A stretch of 25,026 bases of DNA from the NCBI GenBank assembly GCA_028275195.1, contig JAPWVC010000006.1, forward strand, positions 1-25,026, given 5' to 3'. Source of the stretch: Candidatus Acetothermia bacterium. GTDB taxonomy: Bacteria; Bipolaricaulota; Bipolaricaulia; RBG-16-55-9; JANLFV01. The position numbers were made by a program, and so were the translations under genes. A model generated the notes under the pieces. That model saw only the letters and a program-made list of their open reading frames with translations, searched no databases and was not told the origin of the DNA. Shown in pieces: positions 1-6,883 of the stretch; within the stretch, counting starts at the first letter, position 1; every line of letters starts with the position of its first letter.

Positions 1-337
1 GGAGGGTCCCCTGAAGGTGGCCCGGAGCGGGGTGGGTCACCAGCCCGGCGGGCTTATCGACAACGATCAAGTCCTCATCCTCATAAATGATTCTCAAGGG
101 GAGGGCCTCCGGCTGGGGCTGGGGCTGAGACAAGCCCAGACGGGCTGTGGAAGGCTCGAGCTCCACATACTCCCCGGGCTTGAGAAGATAGCTCGGCTTG
201 GCCGTCCGGCCCCCGACCCGGACGAGGCCCGCCCTAATCAGCCGCTGGACCTCGGCCCGGGAGAGGCCGGTCCGCTCTGCTAAGAAGCGGTCGAGCCGCT
301 CACCCTTCGCCTCTTCGGCGACGATGAAGCTCTCCAT
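1..337 (-). CDS. RluA/RluD-family pseudouridine synthase, N-terminal part (cut by window edge)
   Basis: Converts uridine to pseudouridine in rRNA or another structured RNA. The reverse strand reads from ATG at 337 into the window edge, about 112 codons. Residues 1-60 form an S4-type RNA-binding domain ([11 protein letters not shown], then [14 protein letters not shown] and the VGGR turn). A linker rich in Gln and Pro follows, and then the start of the catalytic domain with [20 protein letters not shown], the typical motif I of the RluA/C/D family. The catalytic Asp (HRLD motif) lies outside the window. The start is fixed by an in-frame TAG a few codons upstream and by a promoter directly before it. 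It is transcribed divergently from nusA. The exact target (RluD versus RluC type) cannot be told from this fragment. Confidence 0.9.
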   Translation of the reverse strand, partial: MESFIVAEEAKGERLDRFLAERTGLSRAEVQRLIRAGLVRVGGRTAKPSYLLKPGEYVELEPSTARLGLSQPQPQPEALPLRIIYEDEDLIVVDKPAGLVTHPAPGHLQGTL

Positions 338-349
338 CCTCAGCGATTC

Positions 350-378
350 ATCCTAGCTTCTCCTTGGGGCTGGCTCAA
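350..378 (-). promoter_or_regulatory. Sigma70-type promoter of the pseudouridine synthase gene
   Basis: On the minus strand TTGAGC (373-378) and TAGGAT (350-355) are separated by 17 bp. The predicted transcription start near 343 leaves only about 6 nt before the ATG at 337, so the mRNA would be nearly leaderless. Called by eye from consensus similarity. Confidence 0.5.
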
Positions 379-397
379 GCTCAACCGCGGCTGGCGG

Positions 398-427
398 TTG
401 AAAATGATCCCTGCCCTAGTGTAGTCT
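398..427 (+). promoter_or_regulatory. Possible sigma70-type promoter of nusA
   Basis: TTGAAA (398-403) and a weak -10 TAGTCT (422-427) are 18 bp apart. The predicted leader of about 30 nt carries AGAGGAG (438-444), which is unusually far (20 nt) from the nusA ATG. The -10 is poor, so this is tentative. Confidence 0.35.
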
Positions 428-464
428 TTAACTAACAGAGAGGAGTCGAGGCGCGATTGGTCCG

Positions 465-1421
465 ATGAATGTCGAATTCCTAGAGGCTTTGGAAGAGATC
501 GCCAAGGAAGAGGGGATCGAGCGGGACGAGCTCTATGCCATCGTGGCGAAGGGGATCGAGGTAGCCTATCGCACGGAGCACGAGGGCGTCAAGGAGCTCC
601 AGGTCGAGATCGACAAGAGCTCCGGGGACATCAAGATTATCGCCGATGGGAAGGAGGTCGAGCTCAATATCAGCGACTTCGGACGGATCGCGGCCCGTCG
701 GGCAGAGGAGACGATCCGCCAGGAGATCCTCCGCCGCCGGAGGGAGATCATCTACGAGCGGTATGCCCCGAAGGTGGGCGAGCTGATCAGTGGGGCGGTC
801 CACCGCTTCGAGGGGGGGAAGGTCTGGCTCAACCTCGGGCGGGCCGAGGCCCTCCTGGCCGAGGAGGAGCGGATCCCTGGCGAGCGCTACCGCCCGGGGG
901 AGCAACTCCGGGTCTACCTCTACCGAGTCGAGAAGACCCAAGGCGACCCGCGGATCCTCGTCTCCCGCGCCCATCCCAAGTTCGTCGAGCGGCTCCTCGA
1001 GCTGGAGGTCCCCGAGATCGGCCAAGGCCTGGTGAAGATCGAGGCCGTGGCCCGCGAGCCCGGGGTTCGGGCCAAAGTGGCCGTCTCCTCGATCTCCCCG
1101 GAGATCGACCCTGTCGGGACCTGCGTCGGCCCGAACGGGGCGCGGGTCCGGGCGGTAGTCCGTGAGCTGAACGGCGAGAAGATCGATGTCATCCGCTGGA
1201 GCCCGGATGTGCGCGAGCTGATCAAGGCCTGCCTCGAGCCGGCCCAGGTCTTGGACATAGAGATTAACGAACAAGAGAGGAAGGCGCGTGTGACTGTCCG
1301 CGAGGAAGAGCTCTCCCTCGCGATCGGGAAGAACGGCCAGAATGCCCGGCTCACGGCCAAGCTCACCGGCTACGATATCGAAGTGACTGCAGCGGAGCTG
1401 AAGGCCAGGGATGCGCGGTAA
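465..1421 (+). CDS. nusA: Transcription termination/antitermination factor NusA (compact form)
   Basis: NusA binds RNA polymerase and nascent RNA and modulates pausing, termination and antitermination. The 318 residues cover the N-terminal polymerase-binding domain (about 1-100), an S1 domain (about 104-168, starting VGELISGAVHRFEGG), KH1 (about 185-255, with VGPNGARV at 221-228) and KH2 (about 262-318, with AIGKNGQNARLTAKLTG at 286-302). The protein ends right after KH2, without the acidic C-terminal repeats of proteobacterial NusA, as in many Gram-positive and thermophilic bacteria. ATG at 465 matches the usual family start; no well-placed Shine-Dalgarno is present. The usual partners rimP and infB are absent next to it. 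Its stop overlaps the next start (TAATG). Confidence 0.97.
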   Translation: MNVEFLEALEEIAKEEGIERDELYAIVAKGIEVAYRTEHEGVKELQVEIDKSSGDIKIIADGKEVELNISDFGRIAARRAEETIRQEILRRRREIIYERYAPKVGELISGAVHRFEGGKVWLNLGRAEALLAEEERIPGERYRPGEQLRVYLYRVEKTQGDPRILVSRAHPKFVERLLELEVPEIGQGLVKIEAVAREPGVRAKVAVSSISPEIDPVGTCVGPNGARVRAVVRELNGEKIDVIRWSPDVRELIKACLEPAQVLDIEINEQERKARVTVREEELSLAIGKNGQNARLTAKLTGYDIEVTAAELKARDAR

Positions 1422-4231
1422 TGATCGAGCGCTTCTTCCTCTTTGCCTATCGGCTCTCCCGCTATCGGGCCTGGTGGGTCCTCGGCGGAACGGCCCTGAT
1501 CGCGGCCCTCGCTCTCCTTTACACCTTCGTTATCTCCTCCCTTGAGGTCCGCAGCTCCTTCCTCGACCTCCTCCCCCAACAAGACGAGCTGATCGCCCGG
1601 TTCAAGGAGAGCCAGGAGGCGCTCGAGCGGATCGACTACCTTCAGATCCTCATTGAGCTGCGTGAGCCCCCAGAGGATGAGGCCGAACGGGAGCGGCTCC
1701 TCCTAGAGGCCTCCTCCCGGCTGATCGCCCACCTCAAGGAGAGCCCGGAGATCGTCGCGGCGAGCGACCGGCCCGAGGTGGCCCTCCCGGAGCTGATGGT
1801 CCTCACCGGCGGGCGGGAGCGGCTCCAGGAGCTCCTCGGCTATGTCGAGCGGATCGAGGCCCGTCTCCCAGGCCCGATTGGCAGCGAGGCCGAGGCCCTC
1901 GGCCTCAGCGTCAGCGGTGAGGAGCGGCTGAGCGCGGTCTATAGCGGGGCCAATGAGGCCCTGGAGGGGGCTCTAACCAGGGGTGGAGAGGGCGGCTCGA
2001 GCTCGAGCGGGAGCGGGGGGCTCGATCCGGAGAAGCTAGTTGCAGGGCTTTCCGCCCTTCGGGGGCTCACCCGCGGGGTCCAGCAGACCCTCGCCCTCCT
2101 CGGTGAGCCAGAGGGCTTAGAGCAGGACATTGCCGGGCTGATCGGGGCCCTCGAGGCCCTCCGCCGGGAGGCCCAAGGGCAGGTCTTCCTCTCATCCGAT
2201 AAGACGGCGATCCTGGTGAGCGCCCGCCCGCGCCTCTCCTCTCAAGCCGGGGGAGTGGCCTATTGCCGCAGGGTCGTTCGCCTGGTAGAGGAGGCCGTCA
2301 CCGCGGCCGGGCTTAGGGAGGCTTTCCGCGTCGGGCTGACCGGCTCCTATGCCTTCACAGCGGAGAGCGACCAATTGATCAAGCGCGATATGAGCTATAC
2401 GGCCCTGATCGCCACCCTCGGCCTCGCGGTCATCTATCTCCTGACCCTCGGTGGGGCCCTCTTCCCCGTATTGATCACGATCCCCCTCTTCGTAGCGATG
2501 CTCTTCACTCTCGCCTGGGCCAAGCTCGTCACCGGCGGGCTGAACCTGATCACCTCCCTCCTCCCCTCCCAGATCCTCGGCTGGGGCGACTACGGGGTCC
2601 ACCTCGTCGCCCGCTACATCGAGGAGCGGAAGAGTAAGCTCCGGATCGGCCCGGCCCTGAAGGAGACCCTCCTTTCCAAGGGGCTCCCGACCCTCATCGG
2701 CGGGGTCACCACCACCGTGGCGATCCTCACCCTCCTCTTCGGCCGCTCGAGGGGGATCTTCGAGATGGGGATCGTCTTCAGCTTCGGGATCCTCCTGACC
2801 CTCGCCCTGACCATCTTCCTCCTCCCCAGCTTGATCGTCCTCTCTCACTTCGTCTTCCGCCGGACCTTCCGCGGCCGCCACCGCTTCCAGCTCAAGCTCG
2901 ACCGCCTCATCCCCTGGGTCTCCCGCCGGAGATGGCCGATCATCTTGGCTACCATCGTCCTCTCCTTGGCCCTGGTCTTCCCCGCCTCGCGCATCCGATT
3001 CCAGTTCGTCTCCCAGGAGCTCCTCCCCCAGAGGATGGCGAGCCAGCTCGTCCGCCAGGAGATCCAAGAGAAGGGGTTCAACCTGGAGCAACTGAAGCTA
3101 GGGGACTACTTCATCTTCTTCGCCAAGGATGAGGCCGAGCTGGAGCGGATCACCTCGGGGCTCCGGCGAATGGCCCTGGTCCAGAGCGTCGACTCGCTCG
3201 CGAGCTACCTCACCCCGGAGCTTCAAGAGCAGGTGGGAGGGCTCTCCTTAAGCGTGGGGATCGAAGCGGGGCAGGAGCAGTTAGAGCTAGTCCGGGCCAA
3301 TCTCAGCGAGAGAGCAAAGATCCAGCAGGAGGCCCAGCGGCTGGTCGTAAACCTCAGCTCGCTCCAGGCCCTGGCTACCCTCTCCGGGCAGGGCGAGCTC
3401 GCCAGGGAAGTGAGCGCCCTCATCCAAGGGCTATTGGAGCTGATCAGCTCCCTCGAGAAGGCCGACCCGGAGAGCCTCACGGCCGCCATCGCCTCACTCG
3501 AAGGGGAGCTCGCCCGGCTCGCCGCGAAGCTGGAGGAGACCTTCCCGAGCGGGGACCCCTTCGCCCTCGCCCAGGCCTTCCTCCAGGAGTGGTTCAAGAC
3601 CCCGAAAGGGGAGTTCATCATCTACGCCAAGGTCGATAGCAGGATCTATCAGCCGGAATACTACCGAAGCTTCATCAAGGAGGCTTCGCAGTTCAGCCGG
3701 GCCTACTTCGGGGCGGCGATGATCCAGGACCGACTCGAACACTACATGAAGCGGGACTTCTGGGTAACCACGGCCATCTCCGCGGCCTTGATGCTCGCCA
3801 TCCTCTTGTGGGACTTCCGCCGACGCGGGATGCGCCATTATGCCCTTTTGGCCCTCCTCCCCCTTGTCCTCGGCTACCTCTGGATGCTCGGGGGGATGCG
3901 GCTTCTGGGGATGGAGTTCAACTTCACCAACATCCTCATCTCTCCGCTCCTCATCGGCCTGGGGGTCGATAACGGGGTCCACATCATCCACGGCTACCTC
4001 GAGCGCCGGAAGACCCCGGAGGCCCTCGCCTCCACGGCCCTCGCCATCTTCATCACCTCCTCGACGACCCTGGTTTCCTTCGGGGCCCTCCTGCTCGCTC
4101 GGACCCCGGGCCTCCGGCTCCTCGGGGAGGCAGCCCTCCTCGGCCTGGGGTTCAACACCATCTTCAGCCTCACCTTCCTCCCGGCGCTCCTCGCCTCAAG
4201 GGCTGACCTGCGCGGCGCAGGCGAGGATTGA
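1421..4231 (+). CDS. RND/MMPL-family membrane exporter
   Basis: A 936-residue inner-membrane transporter of the RND superfamily, MMPL branch, which uses the proton gradient to move lipids or other hydrophobic molecules. TM1 lies at about 17-39, followed by LEVRSSFLDLLPQQD, typical of these proteins. A large extracytoplasmic domain with a Ser/Gly-rich patch (about 190-200) leads to a first membrane block from about 325. The second half repeats this plan with a helical loop domain (about 600-720) and a final membrane block from about 780. Candidate proton-relay Asp residues are in GWGDYGVHL (about 387-395) and in GLGVDNGVHIIHGY (about 846-859), at equivalent sites of both halves. HpnN-like hopanoid exporters share this architecture, but the substrate is unknown. 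The start overlaps the nusA stop by 1 nt, implying coupled translation. Confidence 0.9.
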   Translation: MIERFFLFAYRLSRYRAWWVLGGTALIAALALLYTFVISSLEVRSSFLDLLPQQDELIARFKESQEALERIDYLQILIELREPPEDEAERERLLLEASSRLIAHLKESPEIVAASDRPEVALPELMVLTGGRERLQELLGYVERIEARLPGPIGSEAEALGLSVSGEERLSAVYSGANEALEGALTRGGEGGSSSSGSGGLDPEKLVAGLSALRGLTRGVQQTLALLGEPEGLEQDIAGLIGALEALRREAQGQVFLSSDKTAILVSARPRLSSQAGGVAYCRRVVRLVEEAVTAAGLREAFRVGLTGSYAFTAESDQLIKRDMSYTALIATLGLAVIYLLTLGGALFPVLITIPLFVAMLFTLAWAKLVTGGLNLITSLLPSQILGWGDYGVHLVARYIEERKSKLRIGPALKETLLSKGLPTLIGGVTTTVAILTLLFGRSRGIFEMGIVFSFGILLTLALTIFLLPSLIVLSHFVFRRTFRGRHRFQLKLDRLIPWVSRRRWPIILATIVLSLALVFPASRIRFQFVSQELLPQRMASQLVRQEIQEKGFNLEQLKLGDYFIFFAKDEAELERITSGLRRMALVQSVDSLASYLTPELQEQVGGLSLSVGIEAGQEQLELVRANLSERAKIQQEAQRLVVNLSSLQALATLSGQGELAREVSALIQGLLELISSLEKADPESLTAAIASLEGELARLAAKLEETFPSGDPFALAQAFLQEWFKTPKGEFIIYAKVDSRIYQPEYYRSFIKEASQFSRAYFGAAMIQDRLEHYMKRDFWVTTAISAALMLAILLWDFRRRGMRHYALLALLPLVLGYLWMLGGMRLLGMEFNFTNILISPLLIGLGVDNGVHIIHGYLERRKTPEALASTALAIFITSSTTLVSFGALLLARTPGLRLLGEAALLGLGFNTIFSLTFLPALLASRADLRGAGED

Positions 4232-4256
4232 TCTCCCACCCATCCTCCTCTATAAT
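4228..4256 (+). promoter_or_regulatory. Strong sigma70-type promoter for the 4301 / rny / spoVS operon
   Basis: TTGATC (4228-4233) and a consensus TATAAT (4251-4256) are exactly 17 bp apart. The -35 element overlaps the TGA stop of the exporter gene. Predicted transcription start near 4263, giving a leader of about 38 nt. Confidence 0.75.
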
Positions 4257-4300
4257 CGAATCGAGTTTGGCCTCAAGCCAGAAGCATCGAGAGGTCGGTG

Positions 4301-4873
4301 ATGCGGCAGTCGGTCGCGATGATCGTGAAATTGGATGGAGAGGACCTGGAGGTAGATGGAGGGCTCACCTTCGCCGAGCTGATCGCTCATGTGCGGGCCC
4401 TCCTCAAGCCCCGGGTCCTCGTCGAGCTCCAGCTCAATGGCGAGACCGTCTCCCAAGCGCTCCTAGATGAGCTAGAGGCTCGGCCGATCTCCGAGTTCGG
4501 GGATGGGGAGATCGCGCTCTTCTCCCTGAGCCCGCGCGAGCTGGTCGGGGAAGTCGTCAAGCGAGGCCTCGAGGAGCTCGCACGGCTCGAGCGGCTCGGG
4601 CTCAAGCCGGAGACGGTCCCGGAGCTGATTGAAGGGTTCGGTTGGCTCGACCGGGCACTGGGCCTCATTCCCCTCGGGACTGGCTTCCCCGAGCTCCGTG
4701 CCTGGGCGGAGCGGCTTCTTTTAAGGAGCCGGGAGTTCGCCGCCCGGCTCGAGGCGCTCCCCCCGGAGGAGTTGGAGGGCCTAGCCCGGAGGCTTACGGA
4801 GCAGTTGGCCTCTTACCGTCGGATCTTTTCGGAGATTGAAGAGAGGTTAAGACAATGTGGTGGGGATACATAA
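4301..4873 (+). CDS. Hypothetical protein, translationally coupled to RNase Y
   Basis: I do not recognise this 190-residue protein. Residues 1-65 alternate short hydrophobic strands and a helix ([13 protein letters not shown], then [13 protein letters not shown], then [12 protein letters not shown]), a pattern compatible with a beta-grasp or ubiquitin-like fold. The remainder is predicted helical and charged, with many Leu, Glu and Arg and no membrane segment or signal peptide. ATG at 4301 is preferred over GTG at 4298 because GAGAGG (4289-4294) sits 6 nt before the ATG. Its last 19 nt overlap the start of rny, so the two are likely co-translated. The overlap hints at a link with RNA turnover or the membrane degradosome, but this is inference from position only. 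Confidence 0.75.
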   Translation: MRQSVAMIVKLDGEDLEVDGGLTFAELIAHVRALLKPRVLVELQLNGETVSQALLDELEARPISEFGDGEIALFSLSPRELVGEVVKRGLEELARLERLGLKPETVPELIEGFGWLDRALGLIPLGTGFPELRAWAERLLLRSREFAARLEALPPEELEGLARRLTEQLASYRRIFSEIEERLRQCGGDT

Positions 4874-6384
4874 TCGGTGGGATAATCTTGGCGCTCCTTT
4901 CGGGCTACTTCCTGGGGCGGGGCCATCTTTCTCATCAGTTGGCCCGCGAAGAGCGCCGAGCCGCGGATATCGTCGCCGCAGCGCGGGAGGAAGCGGAGCA
5001 GCTCCGCCAGGAGGCGCTCCTCAAGGCTCAAGAGGAGCTCCAGAGGCGGCGAGAGGAGCTCGAGCGGGAGGTGAAGAAGCGGGAGGAGAAGCTCGAGCTC
5101 CTAGAGGCCAGGCTCCTCAAGCGGGAGGAGCGGCTCGAAGAGAAGGGGGAGCAGCTCGAGCGACTCGATGCGGCCCTCAAGGAGGAGATCCGGCGGCTCG
5201 CGGAGCTGGCAGAGCGGGGCCAGAAGCTCCTGGCCGAGGAGCAGCAGTCCCTGGAGCGGATCGCCGGGCTCTCCCGAGAGGAGGCCCGCGAGGAGCTATT
5301 GCACATGATGGAGGCCGAGGCTGAGAGGGCCTTCGCCAAGTGGCTGAAGCGGCGGCGGGAGCAGCTCGAGGCTGAGGCGGAGCAGGAGGCACGCAAGATC
5401 ATCGCCACGGCGATCCAGCGCTATGCCGCGGAGGAGGTGGAGGAGACGACCTTCAGCTCCGTCCCCCTCCCCAGTGACGACTACAAGGGGCGGATCATCG
5501 GGCGGGAGGGGCGGAACATCCGGGCGTTCGAGGCCCTCACCGGGGTTGAGGTCCTAGTGGACGATACGCCGGACACGGTCGTCCTCTCCTCCTTTAACCC
5601 CCTGAGGCGGGAGATCGCCCGGCTGGCGATGGAGAAGTTGATCGAGGACGGCCGGATCCATCCGGCCCAGATCAAGAAGCAGGTCGAGCGGGCCCAGCAG
5701 AGGGTGATCGAGCACATCCGCGAGCTGGGCCAGAAGGCGATCTTCGAGCTCGGGATCGACAACATTCACCCCGAGCTGGTGATGCTGATCGGGCGGCTTA
5801 ACTACCGGATGAGCTACGGCCAGAACCAGCTCCAGCACTCCCTGGAGGTGGCCTATATCGCGGGGATGCTGGCCGCGGAGCTCGGGCTCGACCCCAAGCC
5901 AGCCAAGCGGGCCGGCATCCTCCACGACATCGGGAAGGCCGTGGACCACAAGGTCGAGGGCTCGCACTCCCTCATTAGCGCCGACCTAGCTCGTCGCTAC
6001 GGCGAGAGCGAGGCGATAGTCCACGCGATCGCTGCCCACAACGGGGAGGTCGAGCCCCAGTCGGTCCTGGCGATCCTCCTCCAAGCGGCCGATGCCCTCT
6101 CCGCGGCCAGACCTGGGGCCCGTCAGGAGACCTTCGAGGCCTACATCCAGCGGCTCCAGGAGCTGGAGGAGATCTGCACCTCCTTCCCCGGTGTGGCCGA
6201 GGCTTATGCCATCCAGGCCGGAAGGGAGGTAAGGGTGATCGTCAAGCCGGAGGAGGTCGACGACGAGCTGGCGGCGAGGCTATCATATGAGATCGCCCGG
6301 ACGATCGAGCAGGAGTTGGACTACCCCGGTGAGATCAAGGTGAATGTGATCCGCGAGACCCAATTTGTCCAGATCGCGAAATAG
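4855..6384 (+). CDS. rny: Ribonuclease Y
   Basis: RNase Y is a membrane-anchored endoribonuclease that starts mRNA decay. The 509 residues show the full family plan: an N-terminal transmembrane helix (about 4-22), a long Glu/Arg-rich coiled coil (about 28-185), a KH domain with [10 protein letters not shown] at about 212-221, and an HD phosphohydrolase domain with QHSLEV (H328) and LHDIGKA (H357, D358) as metal ligands. Length is normal (B. subtilis about 520). GAGAGG at 4841-4846 is 8 nt before the ATG. It overlaps the preceding hypothetical gene by 19 nt and is followed after 23 nt by spoVS. In Firmicutes the order is rny-ymdB-spoVS; here the ymdB phosphodiesterase is missing from the interval. 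Confidence 0.98.
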   Translation: MWWGYIIGGIILALLSGYFLGRGHLSHQLAREERRAADIVAAAREEAEQLRQEALLKAQEELQRRREELEREVKKREEKLELLEARLLKREERLEEKGEQLERLDAALKEEIRRLAELAERGQKLLAEEQQSLERIAGLSREEAREELLHMMEAEAERAFAKWLKRRREQLEAEAEQEARKIIATAIQRYAAEEVEETTFSSVPLPSDDYKGRIIGREGRNIRAFEALTGVEVLVDDTPDTVVLSSFNPLRREIARLAMEKLIEDGRIHPAQIKKQVERAQQRVIEHIRELGQKAIFELGIDNIHPELVMLIGRLNYRMSYGQNQLQHSLEVAYIAGMLAAELGLDPKPAKRAGILHDIGKAVDHKVEGSHSLISADLARRYGESEAIVHAIAAHNGEVEPQSVLAILLQAADALSAARPGARQETFEAYIQRLQELEEICTSFPGVAEAYAIQAGREVRVIVKPEEVDDELAARLSYEIARTIEQELDYPGEIKVNVIRETQFVQIAK

Positions 6385-6407
6385 GCCATAGGCTAGAGGA
6401 GGTGAAG

Positions 6408-6806
6408 ATGGCAGTCCTGAAAGTCTCGTCCCATTCGAATCCGAGCGCCACCGCCGGTGCGCTGGCGAACACGATCCGGAGCCAAGGGAAGGCCGAGATC
6501 CAGGTGATCGGCCCCAAGGCTGTCAACCAGGCGATCAAGGCCATTGCTATCGCTCGGGGTTACATCGCCCCCTCGGGGATCGACCTCATCACCGTCCCGA
6601 GCTTCGTCGAGGTGGAGATCGAGGGGCAGGAGCGGACCGCGATCAAACTAGAGGTCCGGCCGAGGAATCCCATCTCCAACCTCAAGCTCGCTTCGGCCCA
6701 AGCTCAAGCTCAGGCCCCCAGCCCCTCGAGCGAGCCGGAAGCGAAAGCGGCAGGGGGAGGCGAGGCCGGGCCTAATTTCGAGAAGACGACCGATGTCACC
6801 CTATAA
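6408..6806 (+). CDS. spoVS: Stage V sporulation protein S family protein with C-terminal extension
   Basis: SpoVS is a small Alba-like nucleic-acid-binding protein. Residues 1-86 match the classic full-length family member almost end to end (MAVLKVSSHSNPSATAGALA, QVIGPKAVNQAIKAIAIARG, YIAPSGIDLI, ERTAIKLEVRPR). About 46 further residues follow, rich in Ala, Gln, Ser, Pro and Gly, with no predicted fold. ATG at 6408 is chosen because AGAGGAGG (6395-6402) lies 5 nt upstream; an in-frame GTG at 6402 overlaps that site. SpoVS is widespread in non-sporulating bacteria, so its name does not imply spores here. It probably shares the rny transcript. The tail is unusual compared with the 86-residue Bacillus protein. 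Confidence 0.95.
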   Translation: MAVLKVSSHSNPSATAGALANTIRSQGKAEIQVIGPKAVNQAIKAIAIARGYIAPSGIDLITVPSFVEVEIEGQERTAIKLEVRPRNPISNLKLASAQAQAQAPSPSSEPEAKAAGGGEAGPNFEKTTDVTL

Positions 6807-6834
6807 TAGCTAGCCAGCTTGTGCTACATCGCGG

Positions 6835-6864
6835 TTGACAGGAGCGGGGCCGCGAGCGTATTAT
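6835..6864 (+). promoter_or_regulatory. Strong sigma70-type promoter of the chaperone / mazG / yqeG-like operon
   Basis: Consensus -35 TTGACA (6835-6840) and TATTAT (6859-6864) with an 18-bp spacer. The expected transcription start near 6871 puts the Shine-Dalgarno GAGGAGG (6871-6877) at the very 5' end of the mRNA. Confidence 0.8.
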
Positions 6865-6883
6865 CCGCTTGAGGAGGCTCAAG

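Noticed and set aside
456..464. An ATT start for nusA three codons upstream
   Set aside because: AGGAG and GAGG are nearer to it, but ATT starts are very rare and the added residues have no support.
480..1274. A 264-codon minus-strand frame opposite nusA
   Set aside because: Asp/Leu-rich shadow of a certain gene, with no motif.
2192..3091. A 299-codon minus-strand frame inside the RND exporter
   Set aside because: It is almost only Glu, Asp, Gly and Arg, as expected from reading antisense to a GC-rich membrane protein; no family signature.
6869..6883. TTG at 6869 as start of the PpiC-TPR protein
   Set aside because: It lies at or before the predicted transcription start and overlaps the Shine-Dalgarno that serves ATG 6884.
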